The notes under the pieces: generated by a model | What the model saw: the letters and a program-made list of their open reading frames with translations, nothing else | What the model was told of the DNA's origin: nothing | Databases searched by the model: none | Shown: piece after piece, positions 22,126 to 32,659 of the stretch | How positions within the stretch are numbered: the first letter of the stretch is position 1 | How the letters are laid out: every line of letters starts with the position of its first letter | Made by a program: the position numbers and the translations under genes | Source: Takashimella koratensis | Lineage: Eukaryota; Basidiomycota; Tremellomycetes; Trichosporonales; Tetragoniomycetaceae | Assembly: GCA_003116875.1 (NCBI GenBank) | Contig: BCKT01000016.1 | Coordinates: forward strand, 446,051 to 510,050 | Reading direction: 5' to 3' | Length of the DNA: 64,000 nucleotides

Positions 22126-25100
22126 ATGGCTGACAAGCCCATCGTCGTGAGTATCAACTACCTCAGTCTCCACCACGGACTCAGCTGACACCCCACAGTT
22201 CACCGAGCATGTCCAGGTGAGAACAACCTACCGATCTCCGGCAACGCTATCACACGCCTGTTGTTCACAGCTGACCACACCTTCTGCAGCTCACGGCGCT
22301 CGGCATCCAGCCTCAATCCATCTCCTTCCAGTCCCTCACCCTCGAGTCGGACCGCTTCATCTGCGTGTAAGTCTGTCTCCTGGCTCTGACAACCTTCCCG
22401 ACCTCTTGTCCCTGAGCTCGTACCACGTCGCCAAGTGCATATGCTAACCTTCCTTCCAGCCGCGAGAATGTCAACGACACCAACCAAGTGGTCATTGTCG
22501 ACCTCGGAGATGCGAACAACCTCATCCGTCGGCCAAGTGAGTCTCTACCTTCCGTGAGCAGCCCGTCTGCTAACTTTCCCAGTCACGGCCGACTCGGCTA
22601 TCATGCACCCCAAGGAAAAGATCATCGCCTTGAAATGTAAGCAAGCCTCAATAGCGTCACTAACCTGTCAGCCGGCCGCCAGCTCCAAGTGTTCAACCTC
22701 GGCACCAAGCAAAAGCTCGGGTCTCACGTCATGAACGAGGATGTCACCTTCTGGACATGGATCACCGACTCGACCATCGGTCTCGTCACCGAGCGCGAGG
22801 TCTTCCACTGGAAGGTCATGGACGGTCAGGCTGCCCCCGGCAAGGTATGTCCGCTTACGTCGATAGAAGGTGTTAGCTGACAGTCTCAGGTGTTTGACCG
22901 CCACGCGACCCTCGCAGGCAATCAGATCATCAACTACCGCGCGTCCGAGGACGGCCAGTGGCTTGTTGTTGTCGGAATCTCGTCCAACCCGGCGGCTGGG
23001 CAGCCTGGGCAGAACGGGTTCAAGATCAAGGGCTCGATGCAGCTCTACTCGGTTGAGCGAGGCGTCTCCCAGCCTCTCGAGGGTCACGCCGCCGCCTTTA
23101 CTACTGTCAAGCAGGATGGTGCACCCAACCCGAGCAAGCTCTTCTGCTTTGCTGTCCGCACAGCGACCGGAGCCAAGGTATGTCCTCACTCAGACCGCAT
23201 CTAACCTATAGCTCCACGTCGTCGAGATCGGCCACCAGGCGCCCAACCCGCCGTTCCCGAAAAAGGCCGTCGACGTCTTCTTCCCGCCCGAGGCGACCAA
23301 CGACTTCCCGGTTGCTATGCAGGTCTCCGCCAAGCACGGCATCATCTACCTCGTCACCAAGTTTGGCTTCATCCACCTTTACGAGGTCGAGACCGCCCAG
23401 TGCATCTACATGAACCGTATCTCTGGCGAGACCATCTTCACCACGGCCGAGTACGAGACGTTGAGCGGTATCATTGGTGTCAACAGGAAGGGTCAAGTCT
23501 TGTCGGTCAGCGTCGACGAGGAGAACTTGGTTCCCTATGTCCAACGTGAGTGAGCGATGAATGGATGGAAGCTCACCACTTAGAATCCCTCAACAACCCC
23601 GAGCTCGCTATCAAGCTTGCTACGCGTGCCGGGCTCCCGGGCGCCGATAACATGATCCTCGAGCAGTACCAGCGCTACCTCGCATCGTCGCAGTACAGCG
23701 AGGCCGCCAAGATCGCTGCCAACTCGCCCCGTGGCATCCTTCGTACCCCGCAGACGATCGAGACGTTCAAGAAGCTTCCTGCCGCCCCCGGCACGCTCTC
23801 GCCAATCCTTCAGTACTTTGGCATCTTGCTCGAGAAGGGCGAGTTGAACAAGTACGAGTCGCTCGAGCTCGCGCGACCTGTCATCCAGCAGGGCAAGAAG
23901 CAGCTCCTCGAGAAGTGGCTCAAGGAGAACAAGGTGAGCTGAACGGTCTGGAGTAGCAGCTGACATTCCCAGCTCGAATGCAGCGAGGAGCTGGGAGATC
24001 TCTGCCGCGCCGTCGACATGAACCTCGCGCTTTCCGTCTACCTTCGCGCCAACGTCCCCAACAAGGTCGTCGCTTGTTTTGCTGAGCTCGGCCAATTCGA
24101 CAAGATTGTCCTATACTCCAAGAAAGTCGGCTACACGCCCGACTACGCCCAGCTCCTCCAGCATCTCGTCCGTATCAACCCTGACAAGGGTGCCGAGTTT
24201 GCTACTCAGCTTGTCAACGACGAAGCTGGACCCATGGTCGACCTCGACCGTGTCGTCGACATCTTCATGGCACAGAACATGATCCAGCAGGCTACTAGCT
24301 TCCTCCTCGACGCGCTCAAGGACAACAAGCCCGAGCAGGGCCCGTTGCAGACCAGGTTGCTCGAGATGAACTTGATCAACGCCCCACAGGTCGCGGATGC
24401 GATCTTGGGTAACGAGATGTTCACTCACTACGACAAGCCGAGGATTGCCAACCTCGCTGAGAAGGCGGGCCTCATGCAGAGGGTGAGTGATTAGACGAGC
24501 ACAGCTGACAGTTTAGGCGCTTGAGCACTACCAAGATGTCAACGACATCAAGCGTGTCGTCGTCCACACCAACCTCTTCAACACCGAAGTGAGTGAACTC
24601 AGGCGCATTGTGAATCATGACTAACAAACCATCAGTGGCTTGTCAACCACTTTGGCAGCTTCACAGTCGAGCAGTCGTTCGAGTGCATGCGCGAGATGCT
24701 CAAGACCAACATTCGCCAGAACCTCCCCGTCGTCGTTCAGATCGCTACCAAGTACTCTGACCTCCTCGGCCCCGTCAAGCTGATCGAGCTCTTTGAGCAG
24801 TTCAAGAGTTCTGATGGTGAGTTGATTTCCCATGGTTCAACTCACTAACATGACCAGGCCTCTACTACTACCTCGGCTCGGTCGTCAACCTCAGCGAGGA
24901 CTCCGAGGTCCACTTCAAGTACATTCAGGCGGCGACTCGCACTGGTCAGATCCGCGAGGTCGAGCGTATTTGTCGCGAGAGCAACTTCTACAATCCCGAA
25001 AAGGTCAAGAACTTCCTCAAGGAAGCCAAGCTCTCAGACCAGCTCCCGCTCATCATCGTCTGCGACCGCTTCGACTTTGTCCACGACCTCGTTCTCTACC

Positions 25101-28100
25101 TCTACCAGAACGGGCTCACCAACTTTATCGAGATCTACGTCCAGCGTGTCAACGCTGCCCGCACCCCGCAAGTCGTTGGTGGTCTCCTCGACGTCGACTG
25201 CGAGGAGCAGACCATCAAGAATTTGCTCGCGTCGGTTACCGGTACTTTCCCGATCGAAGAGCTCGTCGACGAGGTCGAGAAGCGCAACCGTCTCAAGCTT
25301 ATCCTCCCTTGGCTCCAGACCAAGGTCGAGCAGGGCTCCACCGACCACGCCGTTTACAACGCTATCGCCAAGATCTCGATCGACTCGAACAACAACCCCG
25401 AAGCGTTCCTCAAGGAGAACAACTTGTACGACCCGGCAATTGTCGGCAAATACTGCGAGAAGCGCGACCCTTACCTCGCGTACATTGCCTACGCCAAGGG
25501 CCTGTGCGACGACGAGCTCGTCACTGTCACCAATGAGAACCAGATGTACAAGCACCAGGCTCGATACCTCGTCAAGCGTCGTGACGTCGACTTGTGGACC
25601 CAGGTTCTCAACCCTGAGTCGATGCACCGCCGTGCGTTGGTTGACCAGGTGATTGCCACCGCGATCCCCGAGTGCACCGATCCGGACGATGTCTCGGTCA
25701 CCGTCAAGGCATTCATGCACATGGAGCTCCACGGTCCTCTCCTCGAGTTGCTGGAGAAGATCATCCTCGAGCCATCTCCGTTCCAGGACAACAAGTCTCT
25801 CCAGTCTCTCATGTTCCTCACTGCGATTCGCAACGACAAGGGCAAGGTCATGGGCTATATCAACAAGCTCTCCGGCTACGACGTTGACGCGATCGCGCGC
25901 GTCGCTACCGAGGCCGGGCTGTACGAGGAGGCGTTCACGATCTACCAGAAGCACGATATGCACGCCGAGGCGATGAACGTCCTGGTCGAGCACATGGTCT
26001 CTATCGACCGTGGGTTCGCTTACGCCAACAAGATCAACCAGCCCGCTGTCTGGTCTCGACTCGGTAAAGCCCAACTTGACGGTCTCCGTATCAAGGACGC
26101 TATCGACTCTTACATCAAAGCCGATGACCCATCCAACTTCTCCGAAGTCATCGAAATCGCCAACCGAGCAGGGAAGCACGACGATCTCGTCAGGTACCTC
26201 CAGATGGCACGCAAAACTGCTCGCGAGCCCAAGATCGATACCGAGCTCGCTTACGCCTACGCCAAGACCGACCGTCTGCACGATATGGAGGAGTTCTTGG
26301 GTATGACAAACGTCGCAGATATCCTCCAGGTTGGAGAGAAGTGTTTCGAGGATGAGCTCTACCAGGCGAGCAAGTTGCTCTTCTCGTCCATCTCCAACTG
26401 GGCACGTTTGGCGACTACACTTATTTACCTGGGTGAGAACCAGGCCGCCGTCGATGCCGCAAGGAAGGCAGGTAACACACAGTGAGTGAAGACGGAGGAG
26501 GAGGGGTGCGAGATCTCATGACTGATTCGTGATAGGGTCTGGAAGCAGGTCAACGCCGCGTGTGTGGACAAGAAAGAGTTCCGCCTCGCTCAGATCTGTG
26601 GTCTCAACCTTATCGTGAGTGCCAGCTACCGCGTATTCCCAGTGGAGTAGAAGCTAACGCGTCATACAGGTCCACGCCGAGGAGCTCCCGTCACTCTTAT
26701 CGCTCTACGAGCGTAACGGGTACTTTGAGGAGATCATCTCTCTCCTTGAGGGTGGTCTCGGTCTCGAGCGCGCACACATGGTAAGTTCATCATTTGGGTT
26801 GAAGAAAAGGTTGAGATTTGCGCTGACGATGTTGCAGGGCATGTTCAGTATGTTTTTCGAAAGAGTGGAGGTGGAAGCTAGGAGATAGAGGAGAGAAAGG
26901 GACGATGTAAACTGACATTGTTACTTTAAAGCCGAGTTGAGCGTGTTGTACGCCAAGTACCGCCCTGAGAAGCGTGAGTCATGGTTTTGCAGACTGTGTC
27001 AAAATTGCGGTAGCTGACCTTCCACAGTCATGGAGCACCTCAAGCTGTTCTGGCAGCGTGTCAACATTGTGAGCTTCTTCCGCATCGTTCTCAAGGTCCC
27101 AAGCTGACAAATTCCAGCCCAAAGTCATCAAGGCTACCGAGCAGGCGCACCTCTGGCCCGAACTTGTCTTCCTCTACATCAATTACGGTAGGTCAAGCCT
27201 TCCACATGGTCACGAAGCTTGCTGACGTACCCAGACGAGCCCGACAACGCGGCTCTCGCGATGATGGAGCGTCTCGGCGACTGGGACCACGACCAGTTCA
27301 AGAAGATCATCAGCAAGGTCGCCAACATGGAAATTGCCTACAAGGCGGTCTCTTTCTACCTTGCACAGCAGCCCCTGCTCCTGCCCGACCTCCTCGCGGC
27401 GCTTACCCCTCGTCTCGACCACGGCCGTGTCGTTGGCATCCTCGAGAACGCCGACCACCTCCCGCTTGCCAAGCAGTACCTTGTCGCCACTCAGAAACTC
27501 AACCTCTCCGTCGTCAACGAGGCCTACAACGACCTCCTCATCGAGGAAGAGGACCACGTCACTCTCCGATCCAGTCTCGAGACTCACGATCAATACGACG
27601 CGATCAAGCTCGCCAAGCGACTCGAGAAACACGAGCTCCTCGAATTCCGACGAATCTCCGCACTCATCTACCGCCTTAACGGGAAATACGACGAGTCTTT
27701 GGGTCTCTCGAAAGCCGACCGACTTTGGCGCGATGCCCTTGAGACTGCCGCAGCGAGCAAAGATATCTCCGTCACTGAGGAACTGGCCACTTACTTTGTC
27801 TCTATCGGGAACAAGGACGCATTCACCGCTCTTCTCTACGTGTGCTTCGAACTCGTCCGACCTGATTTCGTCGAGGAGATGGCATGGAGGTATGGGTTGG
27901 GTGACTATGCCAAGCCGTACACCCTCCAGTTGCAGAGAGACCAGAGTCAGAAGATTGCGGCGCTCGAGAAGGAGGTCAAAGAGTTGAGGACAAAGGTCGC
28001 GGATAAGGAGCCGGACGAGCAGCCTTCGGCGATGTTGGGGAGTGGACTCGGTGGGCGATTATTGATTGGAGGGCCAACGTGAGTCTCTCGGGCGCAGCGG

Positions 28101-28272
28101 CGATGGCCGCTGCAGCTCTTCCCTTCCCTATCTTCCTTCAACTTTGCCCCTCTTTCCTCGTCGCGTTGCAAGAGACATCGTTGCTGACTCAAGTCTTAGC
28201 GGTGGAGCACCATACGGTGGCGGCGGTTTGCCAAACGGCAGCCTGATGGCTCAGCCGACGGGCTTCTACTAG
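22126..28272 (+). CDS. CHC1: Clathrin heavy chain
   Basis: Forms the triskelion of clathrin coats at the trans-Golgi, endosomes and plasma membrane. I resolve 21 exons: 22126-22146, 22199-22216, 22290-22366, 22460-22536, 22583-22636, 22672-22844, 22890-23177, 23212-23545, 23584-23933, 23973-24482, 24517-24588, 24636-24816, 24858-26481, 26536-26614, 26670-26780, 26838-26847, 26932-26973, 27028-27068, 27118-27187, 27235-28078 and 28200-28272. They give 1682 aa, the usual length. The N-terminal beta-propeller starts [20 protein letters not shown]; the leg has repeated CHCR helices, for example [20 protein letters not shown]; the tail is Gly/Pro-rich and ends LMAQPTGFY. Odd: a 10-nt exon, and several introns of only 34-40 nt. 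Confidence 0.96.
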
Positions 28273-30011
28273 TCGCATCTAGTCTAGTCTAGTCGTTGTC
28301 AGTCGGTTACAATTCCCGGCCTCCGTCTCGTTCCGTTTTCCATCATTTCCCAAATCATGGTCATCGATGTGTCACCTCTGCGTCTACGTTCATACGAACC
28401 CTTTCAATCTCTCGTCCTACCCCTTTCGTTCTCTCCCTCTCGGTCTCGTCAATGTCCGGTCATGATCCCCCCCTTCTCCCACTCTCCTACCTCTCCCTTC
28501 TTCCCTAGGTCTCTATAAGTCGAAAGAAACGAAGCGTTATACAATCGAGAAAAATCCCCTTCCCTCGTTCCTCATCCCCTCTTTCCGTCCCTTTCTTTTC
28601 CCTCCTTTCCCTTAAGATGAAATGAATACAGTATGAGTCACATGCGGTGGGCGGGTGGGTCAAAGTTGCTTCAAGTGGATGACAGCAGTTGCCGGCAAGC
28701 CTGAAAAGAGGGTGGTGCATGGGTACATGGGTAGATGGGTCCATATACAGATGGGCAGATCTCGACCAACATGGGTGGGGGCCCTTGACATGGCTTTCTG
28801 GCTCCACGGTGGACGGCGTGGTTAAGGTTCTGAAGCTTTGTGCCTGACCCGGTCGTGGCAGTTCTAGACACACGGTGGTGTCGGTACCCCATTTTCGTGT
28901 CGGCCTCTGCTTTTGACTAACCCAGTCGTCTCCTTGAACGACGGACGGAAAGTGGACGGGGAAGTCTCGACCTGGCGGGCTTGGCACTGAGACGCTCGCA
29001 CAGTCCTCTTACCGTGGGTCAGAACGAGGGAAGAGGAAAGAACGAGACGAGAACAAAAAAAAAAAAAAAAAAAAAGAAACAGAGAGATAAAGAAAAAATC
29101 CCTTTCCAAGGCCAGGCATTCAGTCCCTGAATCTATCGTGCAGCCCTCGGATAGATGTGGGATCGGTGGATCGTCTGAACCAAACAAATGAATAAAAACG
29201 AGAAAAGTGAACAAACGGATTTTCGTGAATCATTCGTCTGGAAAGTTTACGGCACGGACCCCGTCCCACACTCTTTTCTGCATGATACGCGCAAAATAAT
29301 TACTGTACTTTGGAAGCTGGCAGGGAAGCTGGAAGCGGACAAACAAGCGGGCTCGTATAGACAGGTACGGTGCGACCCCGGTATGGTACAGTATGTACAG
29401 TAAAATACGACTATGGACGCTGCCGTAGAATTCCAGGCTTGAGACCCTACACATTCCGTCTTGGCATTCGCTCTCCTCGTGCGCTTTGAGGTGGGAAGAG
29501 ACTTGTCGAGGGCGGGAGGTTGCACGGTTTCATGGTCAAAGGGTACCGTAGAGACGATCGTCGGTCCTGAGAAGCCCAATACCGTGGGTCCCGGGCCCTA
29601 GACTGACCCTGGGCGCGGATCCCATGCGTCTGGTCCGAAAGCAAGTCTGTCGTGGAAGGGAAAAGAGGAAGCAAAGACGGGGAGGGGGGATGAGGAGGAA
29701 GGTACTGAAATGAGAAAAGGTGTTTGTGTAGATACAAGACGTGCGTTGCTTTGCGTCCCTGCCGTTCTGTTCTGAACCATCCATACCACCTTCCTGTCTG
29801 TTCTCAACCTCTTGTCCCGCCTTTTGGATCGTAAGCGCAGAAGGGAACCGCAAACCCTCGAATCATAGGAGAGATCGCCTTTCGCCTTCTCACCGCTGCT
29901 TGACAGTTCCAATAACACCCCATCAAGCACAACCCGGACACAAACAGCGGCGATAAAAGAGAACAAGGCGACTAGTCATTCCTCACAAATTTCGGCTTAG
30001 CTAGAAACGCC
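28273..30011. other. Long intergenic region
   Basis: This is 1.7 kb between CHC1 and the next + strand gene. It contains the CHC1 3' UTR (pyrimidine-rich, with TAGTCTAGTCTAGTC just after the stop), a 21-nt A tract at 29055-29075, and AT-richer sequence around 29165-29310. Open frames on the minus strand (for example 28505-28987) have no recognisable domain or splice structure, so I do not call a gene. Confidence 0.5.
29055..29075. repeat. Poly(A) tract
   Basis: There are 21 consecutive adenines on the + strand. It could be a nucleosome-excluding element or the trace of an old retroposed 3' end; no flanking duplication is evident. Confidence 0.9.
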
Positions 30012-32042
30012 ATGCTGTTTTTTGCCTTGTTAGCCCTCACTCAACTGGTCGGCCTCGCAGCTGCAACCATCACGCTCTACGGGGTGAGTCAACGCTCCTG
30101 GAAAGAGCGATTGTACACATCAAACGGGTGGTGAAACGATTGCTCTGCGGATGTTGGGTGTGCCAGCAGGTGAATGAAAGCTAATGATACTTTGTGGCTT
30201 CTCAGAGTGCCTCCATGGCCGGTTGCCGTGAGTGCTTGCTTCTGCGCCCAAATATCGCTGCTATAGTCCAATCTTACACTCAAGTGAGAAGCTGACCTCC
30301 CTTTTTCCCTTTCAAGTGGACAACACATTTTATTGGGCGAATGATGCGGCCGTTGCGGCTCTCCCCTACACATTGTAAGTTGACAACTTAGCGAGCGGTC
30401 GGAAACCCCAAATGGGAAGCCTGCGTTCAAAGGTCTCACGAACGACAGCTATTACATCCAGTCAGGAGCCTATGTTACAGTCATTGTCAATCCTGCAAAA
30501 GACTATTGGCCCTTCACCTGGAATTATCCCACTAATGCCCGTAAGCACACGAGGACTCATCCCCTTCATCAACCCTCCCTCAACCACACATCCCTTGATT
30601 TGATCTTCTTTTGGCCTAGGCAGGGCCTAAGAGATGACATTGACTCTCATTCAGAGAACCCTCAGACTCTGGGCTTCGTGGTCAGAGATAAAAACGGGAC
30701 CTACTCGAATATTCTCACATACACGCTGTCCAGTAATGTTTGCTCGTCGTCATCAACCACCACAACTAGCTCGGTGCCGCCAACTACGCCTGCGATTGTT
30801 CCACCCACCACAACTACGACAAGCAACCCGATGACCTCGAACCCGGGTACCACTACCACTACAACTAGCACCACCGCCAACAACAATAATGATAACAACA
30901 ACAACAATGGGCCCTCGTCTTCAGTGGGGACGACCACCAGCCCCAACTCTGGCACCACTACCACCAGCCCAGACTCCAATCCTACCTCCACTTCCAGCAA
31001 CGCTGCTCTTTCAGCAAGCGGCGCGAGCGCCCTGTTAGCTAGTCTCAGCAGCGCTGGCAGCGTGGTTCTCACAACCTCTCTATCGACATCCAACGGCCAA
31101 GTCTACACTGTGACCATCGACCGCACCGTTTCCGCCAGTGGCGCTTCTACCTCGAACACATCCACTTCCTCCTCCTCTTCCACGGGCGCGATCGCAGGCG
31201 GAGTCGTGGGCGGTCTCGTCGTACTTATTGTTGGCGGGATCTTCCTCTGCCTTCGCTCTCGTAACCGTAAACGCGCAGCCGAAGCTGCGTCGAGGCGCAA
31301 CCTCGACCTCATCGAAGATGGACGAGCGGAGAAAATCCACCCTGTGAACCCCTACGACGCTTACGCCCGGCTTACACCTTTCCCGCCTCCCCTCCCGTCC
31401 TCGACGTCCGAGTCGGCCCCCAGCCTCGGAGGGAGCAGCGGACTCGGTGCGACCGGGTACATGCCCGTCGCTCAGACAGATGAATACCTCAACGTCCCGG
31501 CAGTCGAGATGGTCTCGCCCGTCTCGGAAAAGTCCATGTCGGAGAAGTGGGAGTCGATGGGAACCAGTGCCGAAGAGGTCGAGCCTGTCGCTGGGCCCTC
31601 GCGTATCTCAACTGCCATGGACGCGGGCTTCGCCCCCTTCATTCCCGTTGACGTCAAGGAGAAACAGCCTCAGGTCGACTCGACACCCGTGCACAGCCCC
31701 ATGCAAAGCCCGGTACAGAGCCCTATCGACGGCAAGTCGGTCATTCCCGACCCCAAGGCTCCTGAAGCCCCTGTCGCTTCGTCTTCTGAAGCTGGTCCCA
31801 GCTCCTCCGCCTCCACCTCCGCGCCTGCGACCACCACCGCCGCGGCCGAGGCCGAACCCGTCCCGCAGCAAGACGACGCCGCCGCGCGTACCTCGGACGA
31901 ATACGATTTCGAGGGCGCAACGCTCCCTCCAGACTACGAGTCGGTGATTCGGCAGTCGATCCATCTCGCTAGGACGTCGGTTGTGGGTCCTTCAGGCGCC
32001 GTAGCGGAGCCCTTGATCGAGCAGGAGGAGGAGGGGAGGTAG
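30012..32042 (+). CDS. Single-pass membrane protein with Ser/Thr-rich ectodomain
   Basis: Probable cell-surface protein of 550 aa. Exons are 30012-30083, 30206-30227, 30317-30374, 30449-30540 and 30634-32042. The signal peptide is MLFFALLALTQLVGLAAA. A short ectodomain with aromatic residues (FYWANDAAV, DYWPFTWNYP) is followed by a long Ser/Thr/Pro/Asn-rich mucin-like stalk with a poly-Asn run. A membrane segment at about residues 267-290 (GGVVGGLVVLIVGGIFLCL) is followed by basic residues. The roughly 260-aa cytosolic tail is Pro/Ser-rich and has LPPDYESV near the end, a PPxY-type motif that could bind a Nedd4/Rsp5 ubiquitin ligase. The architecture recalls fungal wall-stress sensors, but I see no conserved sensor domain. 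The acceptor before 30634 is the least certain splice site. Confidence 0.7.
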
Positions 32043-32659
32043 GCGCAAGGTCAAGAAGGGTGGGTATGTGAGTGGAGGGAGAAGAGGTGAAAGATGCTGG
32101 GTGTCAGCCGAGGAGAGCGGAGGGAGAGACATCGAAGGAGGAGAAGGGGGAGGTGGGAAGGGTTCGTGAAGTGGGAGAGATGGGAGAGTTGGGAGAGGTG
32201 GTGCCATAGATCGGACTCTGTCTCGTGTTCTTGTGATCCTTGTCTCTGTTCTTGTTTCTTCTCGTCTCTTCTCTCGGGTTCTTAAGAGTCATTTAATGGT
32301 CGCCTACCGACCGTCTTGTCCTGTTCTGCTCTGTTCTCAACAGCATGTATGTTCCCACCTAATCGTTGCTCTTGTCATTGCCTCTTCCTGGTGATTGCTA
32401 CCTGCTGCGTTCTCCCGATCATGCAGAGTCTACCTCACCGCAGTGCTTGTGTTTGTGCCAACCTGTGCGATGACGCTACTGCGCCACTTGGCAACCGTTC
32501 TTGGCTCGGTGTATTAGTCCCCACGTGCCTGCCACGTGTCCGCCACTGAGCCCAGCCCCCACTAGCCCACGTTCGTTTATAACCGCGATTCAAAGTCTCC
32601 TCTTATCCTCATCCCCTCCTACTCCCACCCACCACTCCAACCCATCCCAAGACACCACC
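32043..32659. other. Intergenic region upstream of the OSBP-type gene
   Basis: It holds the 3' flank of the surface-protein gene (G/A-rich, 32050-32190) and the promoter of the next gene, with TTTATAA at about 32576-32582, some 80 bp before its start. No gene is seen. Confidence 0.5.

Noticed and set aside
24832..26281. Long ORFs in other frames and on the opposite strand inside clathrin exon 13
   Set aside because: The clathrin reading frame is unambiguous, and the overlaps mirror its codon bias.
28505..28987. 160-codon minus-strand ORF downstream of clathrin
   Set aside because: Composition is typical of antisense to UTR sequence; there is no domain and no consistent introns.
29055..29075. 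Poly(A) tract as the end of a retrotransposon or processed pseudogene
   Set aside because: No upstream coding remnant or target-site duplication could be identified.
30701..31093. Minus-strand ORF opposite the Ser/Thr-rich stalk
   Set aside because: A Val/Leu-rich shadow of Thr/Ser repeats on the coding strand.
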